DNA of 64,000 bases from Anaerolineaceae bacterium (GTDB lineage Bacteria; Chloroflexota; Anaerolineae; Anaerolineales; Anaerolineaceae), in assembly GCA_016841525.1 (NCBI GenBank), contig JAENYZ010000005.1:147084-211083 (forward strand). The letters run 5' to 3'. The notes under the pieces were generated by a model that was not told the DNA's origin, ran no database searches, and was given only the letters and a program-made list of their open reading frames with translations. Made by a program: the position numbers and the translations under genes. Every line of letters begins with the position of its first letter. The stretch's first letter is position 1. This document shows, piece by piece, positions 19,634 to 29,857 of the stretch.

Positions 19634-21749
19634 TGGCTCCCGTTCCCTGTGTTGGCGGCACAAAAAATATCATGAAATCCTTATTCTCAACTTCCGAGTC
19701 GTGTTGCCACAAAGTACCCTGGGGAAATGTTTCTTTGAGTAATTCGATATTTTCAGTATCGAACATGTTCACAAAAAACATTTTTGCGCGAGGGTCATCC
19801 TGTGTTGCAGGGATTTGCTCCGGGAAAATTGCAAAGTCCCTACCTACCTGCCCTGCATTGATCGCCACCAATCGTGAATCCACCCAATGGGGATACCCAA
19901 CAAGATACGTGGTCTCCGCCGAACCAATGGATTCGATGAAGAACCTGGCAGCATCGCCAATCTCCGAAGTATTCCAGCTGGATGCTTTATAGATCTGATA
20001 GTATTGGTTAAAGACAAGATCGTAATTATTCAAGCCAGACCACAACACCAATATACCCAGGATTACAATTGGCGCGATTTTTGCAAACATACCTAAAAAT
20101 CTTGCACGAAATGTGCGGATGTAAGTTTCAAGGGATAGTCCAATAACCACAAAAACAGGCACCACAGCACCTGCCGTTCGGTTCAAACTTGGGTTCTCCC
20201 CCGGGTATGCCAGGGATAAGATGGACGGCATCATCATCATTGGGATTGAGACCAGCAAGAATAAATCAATCCATTGACGTTTACGGATGTAACGGACCAG
20301 CAAACCGACTATACCTGAAAAATATAACGCGCCAGAGACTATCTCAAGTGCAGGCCTTCCAGGAATAGAATGCGCCCAGATCACACCGTTATCCCAAAAG
20401 AACATGATGCTTGCTTTCCAAAAATTCTCCAAAAAGATCAATACAGGTGCTTTTTGAAATCCAGCTTCCATGCCTGTCAACCGTGAGAAAGCACGATAGG
20501 CAAACAGATCCGGATTTGCCAGCCAATAACGCAGCAATGGAACAAACACCACCAGTGAAACCAGTGTGATTAAAGCTAACGCGAAAATTACTTGTAAGCG
20601 CTTGTTCTCAGCGGGTTTATGAATAAGAAAAATGATTGTCGCCAGAACAACAAAGATCGGCACAATTCTGAAAGGGGTATATCCGTACAAACCTAGGCCA
20701 AGAAACAGCCCTGTCAGCAAAATATCCATAACATCTTGCCGGCGAAAACCACGAACCATAAAATACATGACTGGGGCAACAAACAGTGGATAATAGGGAA
20801 TACGCAGCGCTAACCTTGTGAACAAAAGAGGCCAGTAAGCCATCCCTGCAAATAACGCCGCCCCTAAACCCACCCATTTATTTCCAACCTCTTTGCCAAG
20901 TAAGTAAATGAAGAAAAGCGTCAACAAATTCGCAAAGACTGCAACGATTTTCAGGTTCAAAAATGAAACTTCCAGGTTGAAAACCGCCATAAATAAAGCC
21001 GTCAGGTAAAAGTGTATCGGCTCTCTGCCTGTATTTCGAGGGAAATAAACTGCTCTGCTCCCATTGAGAATATCATTGATGTCCAGTAATTTTTCTGCCT
21101 GGTCTGAAACCATCTCCGGTGGAACAGAATCAAGGCGATAAAAATTGAAAAACAGGATAATTGCGATCACCGCCAGGACGATGATCGTCCAGCGAGAGAT
21201 GCAGATGCGCCAATTCTCCGCTCTAAACCAGCTGAGAATATCTTTGCGCGACCGTCGTTCCTTTTGATTTGTCTTCCCAAAAGAAAGGAAAATAAAAACG
21301 ATTGAAAGCAGCAACAGGGAAGTGTTCAGCAAGCCAAAATTTCCGCTGCCAAATAAAACGAATGCAAGAATTGCCAGAAGAAGTCCAATCAAGAAAAAAT
21401 CAAGCCGGAATGCTGTGTTCATCGGCTCATCCTGGTCAGGTTTGAGGTCGGGCAATCGCCATTCTCGACGAAAAATTGATGCCAATAAACATCCCCCTGC
21501 CGCTAAATACAAAATAATCCCGGGCAACGGTGTTCGTCCAGACGAAGGTTCAAATGTTAGTTGAGCCATTAACCCGAGAATCAAAGACACCAGGCTCAAC
21601 CATGGAAAAGCAGGTTTGTTTTTAATTGTTCCTGGAGCTTCTATTTTTTCTTTTTCAACCGGGATATGCGTCCAGAATTTAATTTTTTCAACAAAATAAT
21701 CCCAAACGCTGTCCTGGTTTTGATTTTCCGGTTCATGTTGATGGTTCAT
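19623..21749 (-). CDS. GT39 family (PMT-like) membrane glycosyltransferase
   Basis: 708-residue polytopic protein. After five N-terminal hydrophobic segments comes an external loop (MVSDQAEKLLDIND) carrying the acidic position, then REPIHFYLTA, a pattern common to PMT_2/GT39 proteins such as ArnT relatives. The C-terminal 100 residues are soluble and may face outside. It is immediately upstream of, and overlaps, the YYY fusion gene, which suggests the two are translationally coupled and act in one process. Substrate is unknown. Confidence 0.75.
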   Translation of the reverse strand: MNHQHEPENQNQDSVWDYFVEKIKFWTHIPVEKEKIEAPGTIKNKPAFPWLSLVSLILGLMAQLTFEPSSGRTPLPGIILYLAAGGCLLASIFRREWRLPDLKPDQDEPMNTAFRLDFFLIGLLLAILAFVLFGSGNFGLLNTSLLLLSIVFIFLSFGKTNQKERRSRKDILSWFRAENWRICISRWTIIVLAVIAIILFFNFYRLDSVPPEMVSDQAEKLLDINDILNGSRAVYFPRNTGREPIHFYLTALFMAVFNLEVSFLNLKIVAVFANLLTLFFIYLLGKEVGNKWVGLGAALFAGMAYWPLLFTRLALRIPYYPLFVAPVMYFMVRGFRRQDVMDILLTGLFLGLGLYGYTPFRIVPIFVVLATIIFLIHKPAENKRLQVIFALALITLVSLVVFVPLLRYWLANPDLFAYRAFSRLTGMEAGFQKAPVLIFLENFWKASIMFFWDNGVIWAHSIPGRPALEIVSGALYFSGIVGLLVRYIRKRQWIDLFLLVSIPMMMMPSILSLAYPGENPSLNRTAGAVVPVFVVIGLSLETYIRTFRARFLGMFAKIAPIVILGILVLWSGLNNYDLVFNQYYQIYKASSWNTSEIGDAARFFIESIGSAETTYLVGYPHWVDSRLVAINAGQVGRDFAIFPEQIPATQDDPRAKMFFVNMFDTENIELLKETFPQGTLWQHDSEVENKDFMIFFVPPTQGTGANGN

Positions 21750-21857
21750 AAAATTTCCCGGTATGGTGAAAACTGCCTTACATTGAATACTTTTAAAATA
21801 ATAAATTATTTGGAAATGATACTTCAGGCTTGCCCTGCTGACAACCTGTTACAGCAT

Positions 21858-22658
21858 TTACACGCTTTCAGCATAAAGGTAGCCAATATCATCGTGGACA
21901 AAATTATCATGACAATAAACCCTATAGCCTTGCCGCTCAAGGAGTGATACCAGGTAATCGTGATGGTGACCATCGATATCATGGTATTCCATAATGATTC
22001 TCTCAATTTTGTTGAACACTTCAGGAGAAGCACCTGAGAGGATTTCATATTCTGCCCCCTCACAATCAAGTTTCAACAGGTCTAGCTTTTCTATTGCATA
22101 CGTATCAAAAACCTGTGACAGCGGCATTGCCCTGACCTTTATCGCACTTTTTTCATTTATTGCAGCGTGCATTTGTTTACTGATGATTTGCAATGGTTCA
22201 CCGCTGACATTATCCAGATGTAAAACCCCTGCCTGACTCCATATCCCTGTCTGAAAGGGGAAAACGTTTTCAATGCCATTCAAGGCGATGTTTCTTTCCA
22301 GCAAATGATAGGATTCCGGAAATGGCTCAAAGGCATAAACCTTCGTTTGTGGATTCGAATGCCCTGCAAAAATACTGAAATCTCCAATCCCTGCGCCAAT
22401 ATCCACAACCGTCCATCCATCTTTTATTGGGACACCATAACGAATATAAAACGCATCCAGGAAGGTTTCCTTGATCGCCCAATTATCCATCGCACCCCTG
22501 GCAACCAGGCGTATGCCGCTTTTACGTAAAACAACCTCAGTTTGTTCAACCCTTTCTCGATTAAGAAAGAAGGGGATGAGTGAAAAAATGTTTTTGAAGC
22601 CAAATACCATCCTGAAAATGGAACTTACATAATAAGTCAGTTTCTTCAGCAGTCTCAT
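21858..22658 (-). CDS. FkbM family methyltransferase
   Basis: 266-residue SAM-dependent O-methyltransferase of the FkbM type, often acting on sugars. The SAM-binding loop VVDIGAGIGDFS, the acidic motif YAFEPFPES and the FkbM-typical LLKLDCEGAEYEIL are all present. The start ATG at 22658 overlaps the upstream stop as ATGA, with GGAG 6 bases before it; a longer in-frame start at 22688 is less likely. It is the last gene of the lepA-flippase-GT4-methyltransferase series, so it may finish a glycan made by that set. Confidence 0.87.
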   Translation of the reverse strand: MRLLKKLTYYVSSIFRMVFGFKNIFSLIPFFLNRERVEQTEVVLRKSGIRLVARGAMDNWAIKETFLDAFYIRYGVPIKDGWTVVDIGAGIGDFSIFAGHSNPQTKVYAFEPFPESYHLLERNIALNGIENVFPFQTGIWSQAGVLHLDNVSGEPLQIISKQMHAAINEKSAIKVRAMPLSQVFDTYAIEKLDLLKLDCEGAEYEILSGASPEVFNKIERIIMEYHDIDGHHHDYLVSLLERQGYRVYCHDNFVHDDIGYLYAESV

Positions 22659-23452
22659 GGCATTCTCCGCGCAATGAAAAACGAACACACTCCTTGCTCT
22701 GACCGTGGGTTATCAAGGTATTTCCTGGTCCAATGCCAGGGGATCGCCAAATTCCACCGTTTTGGGAACAATACCCAGCGTCCAAAGAGCTTCTTTGACA
22801 AAAGTGACGGCAAACCCAATGGATGCCCCCATTCTAATATCGTCAGAGCTTCAGGTGGAAAGTAATCCCAGGTATCCACAAGTTCAAACCCTACACGCTC
22901 AAGACGAGCTTGCCACACGGGTGGGGAATCGGTGTGAGCATGACGGGCAATTTTATTAAAGAAACGACTGTAAGCCTCTGCCATGCGTTTGAAGCCCAAT
23001 TTATCAAGAAACCTTTTGCCCCAAAGCAATTCGGGAAAGCGATGGTTTGGCACACAAAAAACAAATTTACCGCCGGGCTTTAAAATCCGTGCTGCCTCAA
23101 CCAAAACAGGTTCGATGTCTGGAATATGTTCCAGAACAGAGGTGCTGGTCACAGAGCCAAAATAGCCATCTGGAAAGGGGATGTGTGCACCTTCACCCAT
23201 AACAAGCAAGCGATAGGTGTCTCGCCCGCGTGCTTCAAGGGTCGGTTCAACCCAGGGGTCCAGGCCCACATCTAATTTATCTTCAAAAGCGACCGATGCA
23301 AAATGACCATCACCCGAACCCAGGTCAAATACCGGCGCTGGCAAGTCAATCTCCTGGTAAAAACGGTCTTCTACAGCCCGCAAAAAACCACGGAAGTATG
23401 GGAGGCTGGAGAGATGCCGGCAAAGAATGTCATCCAGCTGCTGCTTATTCAT
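22655..23452 (-). CDS. Class I SAM-dependent methyltransferase (Methyltransf_11-like)
   Basis: 265 residues. SAM-binding motif I is FDLGSGDGHFASVAF near residue 42, with an acidic residue after the next strand (VGLDPW) and the SVLEHIPD motif typical of Methyltransf_11, followed by RILKPGGKFVF. The C-terminal region has no signature I recognise. It overlaps the GT4 gene by 8 bases and the FkbM gene by 4, so the genes are co-translated. A role in modifying the glycan or lipid carrier is an inference from context. Confidence 0.82.
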   Translation of the reverse strand: MNKQQLDDILCRHLSSLPYFRGFLRAVEDRFYQEIDLPAPVFDLGSGDGHFASVAFEDKLDVGLDPWVEPTLEARGRDTYRLLVMGEGAHIPFPDGYFGSVTSTSVLEHIPDIEPVLVEAARILKPGGKFVFCVPNHRFPELLWGKRFLDKLGFKRMAEAYSRFFNKIARHAHTDSPPVWQARLERVGFELVDTWDYFPPEALTILEWGHPLGLPSLLSKKLFGRWVLFPKRWNLAIPWHWTRKYLDNPRSEQGVCSFFIARRMP

Positions 23453-24611
23453 CTGACCTCATCAATTTTTGATACAAAGATTCATATTCTTTTGCGACCG
23501 TTTCAGGAGAATAATGCTCTTTCAATGTATTTAACTTTTCATTATCAAGCCGATCTGATGAATTCAAAACAGCAATGATCCCTTCTGCCAGGGCTAATGA
23601 ATCTTTGACAGGGACAATCTTCCCCATACCTGAAGAAAGCACGGGCTGCCGTACACCGGGGAGGTCCGTGGCTACCACAGGTGTACCGCAGGTCATCCCC
23701 TCGACCTGCACCATCCCAAAAGACTCGGTGCTGTTGATAGAAGGCAAAACAAGCACGTCACAAAGTTGAAAGAAAGCGGCCTTTTCAGCTTCCGAGATTA
23801 TTCCCAGGAACTTCCAGCGCTCTCCGAGTTTTTCAATCATCGGTAAAATCTTTGCTTTATAGGCTTGTTCACCAATCACATTCTGGTAATTGCCAACAAA
23901 TATAACCTGCGCATTATCAATCTGCTTTATCACTTCAGGCAGAGCATCGACAAGGTATTCAACCCCCTTCTCGCTGGCTAATCTGGCAACCATACCAATA
24001 ATTTTTCGTGATGGATCAATCTCAAATTTTTCTTTAAATTGAGCGATTTCTTCTTCAGATACTGTGGTAACCACGATCGGCGGCTGGATAACCGTCAATT
24101 TATTCAAATACCTTTTGAGAAATTTCGAATGCTGGGCAAAATCGCATGTGTTTTGAACAAGGGCATCCGACAAGCTTGCCGAAATATGGTTGGAAAGTAC
24201 AGCGCCCCAACCTGCAAGTTTATTAATGGCACCTGCCGGCATTTTTATATCGCAATGATATGTTGACACCAGTGGCTTATTTCTGATTTTTGCCAATATT
24301 GCTACAACCGCAGCATCGCCCTGCGGCAGGTGTAAGTTTACAAGATCTGATTCACCAATCAATTTCCAGGCAGTGGATAAAATCCTGGGCATGATAACGC
24401 CTTTTGACAGCCGAAACGCAACTGGCAATCGGATGATTCTTACACCTTGCAATAGCTCATTCGTGGGTAAATTCCGGTCATATTGCGATGTTAGAACGGT
24501 CACGTCATGTCCCATAGCAGCGAGTGCCTGTGCTTGGCGCTCAGCATATATAGTTAGACCGGATTTATAGGGGTAGTAATAAGTCAAAACAATTAATATT
24601 CGCATCTTCAT
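23445..24611 (-). CDS. GT4 family glycosyltransferase
   Basis: 388-residue retaining glycosyltransferase of GT-B fold. The N-terminal glycine-rich region (YYYPYKSGLTIYAERQAQAL), the ASEKGVEYLVDALP motif and the donor-binding EX7E motif (ESFGMVQVE, followed by GTPVVATDLPGVR) are complete. No membrane helix is evident, so it acts at the cytoplasmic face. The ATG overlaps the stop of the flippase-like gene (ATGA). Donor and acceptor are unknown; neighbours point to a lipid-linked glycan. Confidence 0.9.
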   Translation of the reverse strand: MKMRILIVLTYYYPYKSGLTIYAERQAQALAAMGHDVTVLTSQYDRNLPTNELLQGVRIIRLPVAFRLSKGVIMPRILSTAWKLIGESDLVNLHLPQGDAAVVAILAKIRNKPLVSTYHCDIKMPAGAINKLAGWGAVLSNHISASLSDALVQNTCDFAQHSKFLKRYLNKLTVIQPPIVVTTVSEEEIAQFKEKFEIDPSRKIIGMVARLASEKGVEYLVDALPEVIKQIDNAQVIFVGNYQNVIGEQAYKAKILPMIEKLGERWKFLGIISEAEKAAFFQLCDVLVLPSINSTESFGMVQVEGMTCGTPVVATDLPGVRQPVLSSGMGKIVPVKDSLALAEGIIAVLNSSDRLDNEKLNTLKEHYSPETVAKEYESLYQKLMRSDE

Positions 24612-25630
24612 TCTTGGGTTTGAGCTTTTGGAGACCGCTGAATTGCACGCTGGTAAAGGTCAACCAATGCCTCACCTTTCAAGTGCAAACCAATCAAGCC
24701 AAAAATATTATTATATACAATACTTATCGTGTGAATAATGATCGCATGTGCAAAACCAAGACCTGCATCCTCACCTAGCAAGGCAAACCCTGCCACCATT
24801 GCGCCTTCAAACACCCCTAAGCCCGCCGGTCCGGAAGGCAGCGCAATCCCAAAGGTGCCGATGCTCAGCACAAAAACCATCCACCAGAATGGGGGATTCG
24901 GGTAAAGCGTTCTAAAAACAACGAGGTTTTGAACAAATGCGAGCATCCAGCTGATAAATAAGCTGCCGAATGCAAGGAAAAATAAGCGAGGATTACTGAG
25001 AACAGATAAGCCTTCTAAAATTTGAGCTGCCTTTGGTTTCACCCAACGCTCAATGAAAGCGGCTTTTTCTCCCCAGCGAGCCAGCCAAACAAGCATTTGC
25101 TTGCGAAACCTGGCAATCAAGTACAAAACGAGGATCCCCAGCATTGCCACGGAAAAAGCGATATAAATAACGGTTTGTTGGGTATCGCCTGCCAGAACCC
25201 TCGGCAGCATGACCAAAACAAAGACTGCTGCAAGGAACACATCAAAAACCCGCTCGACAATCACGCTTGAAAAAGCCTCAAGCGCAGAGGGGCCTTCAGG
25301 ATTATCCAGAAGCAGGGCTCTCCCGATCTCCCCCAAACGAAATGGAAAAACATTGTTCAACAAATAACCGGCATTCATGGTAAAGAAAGCGTCTTTAAAT
25401 GAAACTTTCCGCCCCAATAAAACATACCAGCTAAAAACTCGAAAAAATAAACTTAAAAAGTGGAGGAGTGTCGCATATAACAATGCTTCAAAACCCACAC
25501 GCTTAAGGTTAGATACAAACTTTGATAAGTCAATATTGCGTAAGACCAGCCAGAAAGCTAAAACACTGATTAAAAGCGGAATCAGCCAGCGGCTAATCTT
25601 TTTAAGCAATGTTGACTTCTGAGAGCTCAT
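24608..25630 (-). CDS. Flippase-like LPG_synthase_TM (UPF0104) membrane protein
   Basis: 340 residues with about eight hydrophobic segments. The family marker [17 protein letters not shown] is clear, as is the [10 protein letters not shown] loop near the C-terminus. This family includes the membrane half of lysylphosphatidylglycerol synthase and many proteins in glycolipid loci. It overlaps lepA by 4 bases upstream and the GT4 gene by 4 downstream, so it probably serves the same glycolipid pathway. Transport or lipid-modifying activity is not proven for this subgroup. Confidence 0.85.
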   Translation of the reverse strand: MSSQKSTLLKKISRWLIPLLISVLAFWLVLRNIDLSKFVSNLKRVGFEALLYATLLHFLSLFFRVFSWYVLLGRKVSFKDAFFTMNAGYLLNNVFPFRLGEIGRALLLDNPEGPSALEAFSSVIVERVFDVFLAAVFVLVMLPRVLAGDTQQTVIYIAFSVAMLGILVLYLIARFRKQMLVWLARWGEKAAFIERWVKPKAAQILEGLSVLSNPRLFFLAFGSLFISWMLAFVQNLVVFRTLYPNPPFWWMVFVLSIGTFGIALPSGPAGLGVFEGAMVAGFALLGEDAGLGFAHAIIIHTISIVYNNIFGLIGLHLKGEALVDLYQRAIQRSPKAQTQE

Positions 25631-27429
25631 TTTGTCTGGTCCAGGCGCAAGATCGCCATAAAGGCTTCCTGTGGGATTTCCACATTCCCCACCATTTTCA
25701 TCCTGCGTTTGCCTTTTTTCTGCTTTTCAAGCAGCTTTTTCTTCCGTGTAATATCACCACCATAACATTTAGAAAGGACGTCTTTTCTTAAGGCTTTCAC
25801 GTTTGCTCGTGATATAACCCTGCCCTGGGCGTATGCCTGGACTGGAATGGTGAACATCTGTCTTGGGATCAACTCTTTTAATCGAGAAACTAAAGCCTGT
25901 CCCTTATGATAAGCATCTTCCTTATGAACAATCGCCGTCAGGGCATCAACCGATTCGCCGTTAACCAAAATTTCAAGCTTCACCAGTTTCTCAGTACGAT
26001 ATTCAATAAACTGGTAATCCATTGAAGCGTATCCGCGGGTACCTGATTTAAGCTGGTCAAAAAAATCGATAATCAATTCAGAGAGCGGAATTTCAAATTC
26101 TATCTGTACGCGGTTCGGGGATGGGTATTCTTGTGAAATAAAGATGCCCCGCTTTTTCGTAACCAGTTCCATCACGACACCGTAATAATCAGTTGGTGTG
26201 AATATTGTCAGATCCATCCAGGGTTCCAAAATTTGATCAATTTCATTTTCATCCGGAAGCTGCGCCGGAGAAGAGATCGTGATCATTTCGCCGTTATTGA
26301 GCTTGATCTCGTACTCCACAGATGGCGCTGTAAAAACCACATCCATATCATATTCGCGTTCTAGACGCTCCTGGATGATATCCATATGAAACAGCCCTAA
26401 AAACCCGACCCGAAATCCAAAGTTCAAAGCCTCCGATGTCTCGGGCTGGTATTCCAGTGAGGCATCATTTAACTGCAGTTTCTCAAGGGCATCCCTCAAA
26501 TCTGCGTAATCTTCACCATCCGTAGGATAAACGCCAGCGAAGACCATCGGTTTGGCATGCTTATAACCGGGCAGGGGCTTTTCAACACCATTATTTGCGT
26601 AGGTTATAGTGTCACCCACACGGCACTCAGACACGGTTTTCAAGCCTGTGGCGATATAACCCACTTCACCTGAAGTGAGGTTTTTGACAGGGGTCATGTT
26701 CGGGGCAAAAATTCCGATTTCCACCGGGGTAGCTTTTACTTTGGTGGACATCATCAATAATTGATCATCCCGTGTAATGGAACCATTGAACACACGCACA
26801 TAAGCCACAACGCCCTTATAGGCATCGTAATGCGAATCAAAAATCAGGGCTTCCAGCGGTTCAGCATCATCGCCCTTTGGGGGAGGAATAAAATCGACGA
26901 TCGCCTGCAGAACCTGCTGAATATTTGTTCCCTGTTTCGCTGATATCTGGATGATTTGATCCTTTGGTGTACCCAACAAATTGTGGATATCATCCGAAAC
27001 CTCTTCTGTTTGAGCAGAGGGCAGGTCGATCTTGTTAATGACCGGAATAATAACCAGATTTGCTTCCAGTGCAAGGTATAAATTTGCCAGAGTTTGTGCT
27101 TCAATTCCCTGAGCGGCATCCACCACCAGCAGCGCCCCCTCGCATGCTTCAAGCGCCCGGCTAACTTCATAATTGAAGTCAACATGACCGGGTGTGTCAA
27201 TCAAATTAAATTCATAAGCTTTGCCATCTGCCGCGTCAAAATTCATTCGCACAGCAGACGCTTTTATCGTCACGCCCTTTTCACGCTCCAGGTCCATGGT
27301 GTCCAGAACCTGTTCGGTCATATCGCGATCGGAGATGGTACCGGTTAGCTGGAGCATACGGTCTGCCAGGGTGGACTTGCCATGGTCCACATGGGCGATA
27401 ATACAAAAATTTCTCACCAAATTTTTCAT
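25627..27429 (-). CDS. lepA: Elongation factor 4 (LepA)
   Basis: 600-residue ribosome-binding GTPase, full length for the family. P-loop AHVDHGKST near residue 12, switch [14 protein letters not shown] for guanine recognition and the LepA-specific C-terminal domain ending in [16 protein letters not shown] are all visible. It back-translocates or remodels stalled ribosomes. The start is preceded by AGGTGTT. It is the first gene of a series of five overlapping genes that otherwise concern glycan synthesis. Confidence 0.97.
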   Translation of the reverse strand: MKNLVRNFCIIAHVDHGKSTLADRMLQLTGTISDRDMTEQVLDTMDLEREKGVTIKASAVRMNFDAADGKAYEFNLIDTPGHVDFNYEVSRALEACEGALLVVDAAQGIEAQTLANLYLALEANLVIIPVINKIDLPSAQTEEVSDDIHNLLGTPKDQIIQISAKQGTNIQQVLQAIVDFIPPPKGDDAEPLEALIFDSHYDAYKGVVAYVRVFNGSITRDDQLLMMSTKVKATPVEIGIFAPNMTPVKNLTSGEVGYIATGLKTVSECRVGDTITYANNGVEKPLPGYKHAKPMVFAGVYPTDGEDYADLRDALEKLQLNDASLEYQPETSEALNFGFRVGFLGLFHMDIIQERLEREYDMDVVFTAPSVEYEIKLNNGEMITISSPAQLPDENEIDQILEPWMDLTIFTPTDYYGVVMELVTKKRGIFISQEYPSPNRVQIEFEIPLSELIIDFFDQLKSGTRGYASMDYQFIEYRTEKLVKLEILVNGESVDALTAIVHKEDAYHKGQALVSRLKELIPRQMFTIPVQAYAQGRVISRANVKALRKDVLSKCYGGDITRKKKLLEKQKKGKRRMKMVGNVEIPQEAFMAILRLDQTK

Positions 27430-27664
27430 AACACCTGAGTATAACCTTAAACGCTGGGTTAATTAATCACCAAAAGGGTCATCAATACGATGAATTATTA
27501 AAGTAAAAAATCATAATCCACAAAACACAACAATAGATAAATTATACCAAAGCGAGTTTTCTCGTTGAAAATCATTGATTGATTCCAATAAAGGATTAAC
27601 ACTAATAATCGCCCTATCGGGTAAGATAAGCCTGAACTATCTCATAATAATAAAAAAATATCTA

Positions 27665-28828
27665 ATGAAACTTAATCTCAAACTCTATTTTAAAACAATC
27701 TGGTACAGTTTTTTCAAATCTGAAGGAACCCCAGGCAGGTTAACCCCAAAAAGGTTCTTTGTACTCCTGATCATTTTCTTGCTCTATCCCTTATGGCATT
27801 TCAGTATTCGATTGGCATATGGTCTTGACATGCTTTTTTATCCACAGGTCAAGTCACAAAATATCGAAAAACCAATCTTTATTGTCGGAAATTTTCGATC
27901 CGGCACCACCCTGCTACATCGTTTGTTGGCGAAAGATGAACGGTCGACCGGAATGAAAGCCTGGGAAATTTATATTGCACCTTCAATTGTCCAGCGAAAA
28001 TTTGTCCATTGGACAATGAAAGCAAATCGTCTGATCGGTAATCCCTTCGGAAAGATCATCAACATCTTTGAAAAGGCATTAAAACAATATTCATACATGC
28101 ATCCAACAGGCTTGAACGAGATTGAAGAGGATGGGCACGTCTTCTTACACACATGGTCCACCTACAATCTTTTTGCTTTTTTCCCCTTCCCCGATTTGAT
28201 TAATAAATACATTTATTATGATGAAGAAGTATCAGAAGAGCAAAAAGAGCAGGACATGAATTACTACCAGGAAGTCCTGCAGCGTCATATCTATGCGAAT
28301 AACGGAAAGCGCTACATTTCAAAAAGCCCCACCTATTCTCCAAAGGTAAAGACGCTCCATAGGAAGTTCCCCGACGCCAAATTCATTAACCTTATTCGCT
28401 CTCCCCTGAGGGTGATTCCCTCCTCTGTCAGCATGTTCTCTAATCATTGGAAGACCTACGGAGAACCCGAAGGCGACTATCCACAAGCTGCACAGGATGT
28501 GATGCGGAAACAGGCAAAGCACTGGTACATCCATTCCCACCAGTACTTAAAAACTTTACCGCCTGACCAATATGTGATGCTGCGATTTCAAGATTTAGTC
28601 GACAATCCCAAAGCAGCCATTGAAAATATTTACGAGCGTTTTGGCATTGAGATGACGCCAGAATATCGGCAGATACTAATTGAAGAAACAGAAAAAGCGA
28701 AACTATTTACAAGCAATCATGATTATTCTCTCAATGAGATGGGATTTGAAAGCCAAAGCCTCTCCGACGAATTTGAACCTGCTATGAAAGAATACAGCGC
28801 TGAAACACCCCTCATCAAATCAGCCTGA
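27665..28828 (+). CDS. Sulfotransferase family protein
   Basis: About 387 residues. The PAPS 5'-phosphosulfate loop FIVGNFRSGTTLLHRLL and the 3'-phosphate region LIRSPLRVIPSSVSMF are well preserved, so transfer of sulfate from PAPS is likely. A hydrophobic segment near the N-terminus (FFVLLIIFLLYPLWHF) could anchor it to the membrane. The acceptor is unknown; the glycolipid-type locus next door makes a glycan or lipid plausible. The start is uncertain: the frame also has a TTG at 27575, and neither start has a clear ribosome site; I prefer the ATG at 27665. It is the only plus-strand gene between 871 and 52784 and is divergent from lepA. Confidence 0.82.
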   Translation: MKLNLKLYFKTIWYSFFKSEGTPGRLTPKRFFVLLIIFLLYPLWHFSIRLAYGLDMLFYPQVKSQNIEKPIFIVGNFRSGTTLLHRLLAKDERSTGMKAWEIYIAPSIVQRKFVHWTMKANRLIGNPFGKIINIFEKALKQYSYMHPTGLNEIEEDGHVFLHTWSTYNLFAFFPFPDLINKYIYYDEEVSEEQKEQDMNYYQEVLQRHIYANNGKRYISKSPTYSPKVKTLHRKFPDAKFINLIRSPLRVIPSSVSMFSNHWKTYGEPEGDYPQAAQDVMRKQAKHWYIHSHQYLKTLPPDQYVMLRFQDLVDNPKAAIENIYERFGIEMTPEYRQILIEETEKAKLFTSNHDYSLNEMGFESQSLSDEFEPAMKEYSAETPLIKSA

Positions 28829-28882
28829 AGACTAACCGATTTCTCTACGCACCAATTCCCCCAGCAAAAATATCAACCGGGT

Positions 28883-29677
28883 TTATTCCGGAATCGCCGA
28901 TAAAGCCTGCTCGATCATCTCACTAAGATCCTGGTGATTATCCGCCCCTTTCAAACGCAGGTCTACCAAAAATTCCACATTACCTTTCGGACCCTTGATG
29001 GGAGACGGGATTAATCCGACCGGGAAAAATCCCAAAGAAATCGCGCTCTGAAGCGTTTCCATGATCACCTGTTCGTGAACGGCTTCATCCTTGATCACAC
29101 CAGCGTGCTTAGCAGCAGCTTTTCTTCCTGCCTCAAACTGAGGTTTGATCAGGGCGATGGTTTGTCCTGCTTCAGAATTAAACCAGGTTCTTATTGCCGG
29201 CAATAACAGGGCTAAGGAAATAAAAGATGCATCAACTGTTGCCAGGCTGATAGACTCCGGTAATGTGTCAAGATAACGTGCATTGGTTCGTTCCATCACC
29301 ACCACACGTGGATCGTTACGCAGCCTCCAGTGCAGCAGCCCATAACCGACATCAATCGCATAGACTTTCTTCGCACCGTTTTGCAAAAGACAATCCGTAA
29401 AGCCGCCAGTGGATGCACCCACATCCGCACAAATCTTCCCGGAGACATCAACTTCAAAGGCATCCAATGCAGCCTCCAGTTTCTTGCCACCGCGTGAGAC
29501 GTACTTGGGGCGCTCCATCACCTCAATCTTTGAATTCATAGCTACCTGGGTTGAGGATTTATGCACCATCTCGCCGTCAACACGCACCTCTCCCGCCATC
29601 ACCAGGCGCTGTGCCCTGTTGCGGCTTTCTGCAAGGCCGCGATCAACAAGCAAGATGTCAATCCGTTGCTTTTTCAT
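28883..29677 (-). CDS. tlyA: TlyA family rRNA (cytidine-2'-O)-methyltransferase
   Basis: 264 residues. The N-terminal S4 RNA-binding domain (residues 3-60, RAQRLVMAGEVRVDG) is followed by SRGGKKLEAAL and a FtsJ-like methyltransferase domain with SAM motif DVGASTGGF at residues 85-93 and the LIKPQFE motif containing the catalytic-type lysine. TlyA proteins 2'-O-methylate cytidines in 16S and/or 23S rRNA. It converges with the sulfotransferase gene. Close relatives were once annotated as hemolysins, which is not implied here. Confidence 0.93.
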   Translation of the reverse strand: MKKQRIDILLVDRGLAESRNRAQRLVMAGEVRVDGEMVHKSSTQVAMNSKIEVMERPKYVSRGGKKLEAALDAFEVDVSGKICADVGASTGGFTDCLLQNGAKKVYAIDVGYGLLHWRLRNDPRVVVMERTNARYLDTLPESISLATVDASFISLALLLPAIRTWFNSEAGQTIALIKPQFEAGRKAAAKHAGVIKDEAVHEQVIMETLQSAISLGFFPVGLIPSPIKGPKGNVEFLVDLRLKGADNHQDLSEMIEQALSAIPE

Positions 29678-29737
29678 AGCTTAATTCTAATGCCAAATTA
29701 GAAGTTGCACATACGAGCTGCAATAGAAATCACCAAC

Positions 29738-29771
29738 ACAAAATGCCGAATAAATTAATTCGGCATTTTGT
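29738..29771 (-). terminator. Terminator after udp, end of the 21-gene cluster
   Basis: Perfect 14-base stem ACAAAATGCCGAAT/ATTCGGCATTTTGT with a 6-base loop, placed about 90 bases after the udp stop. The T tract on the minus strand is TTTTGTGTT, so termination strength is moderate. It is symmetrical enough to act on either strand. Confidence 0.75.
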
Positions 29772-29857
29772 AATGGACTCCGTTGTTCTTCAATTGCAAT
29801 AAAATTCAATACATTGACACATCTCTACATAAAAATGAGTTTGATGTTTTAGATTGG

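Noticed and set aside
27438-27443. TATACT just upstream of lepA as a -10 box
   Set aside because: It is only about 9 bases before the start codon and lacks a -35 match.
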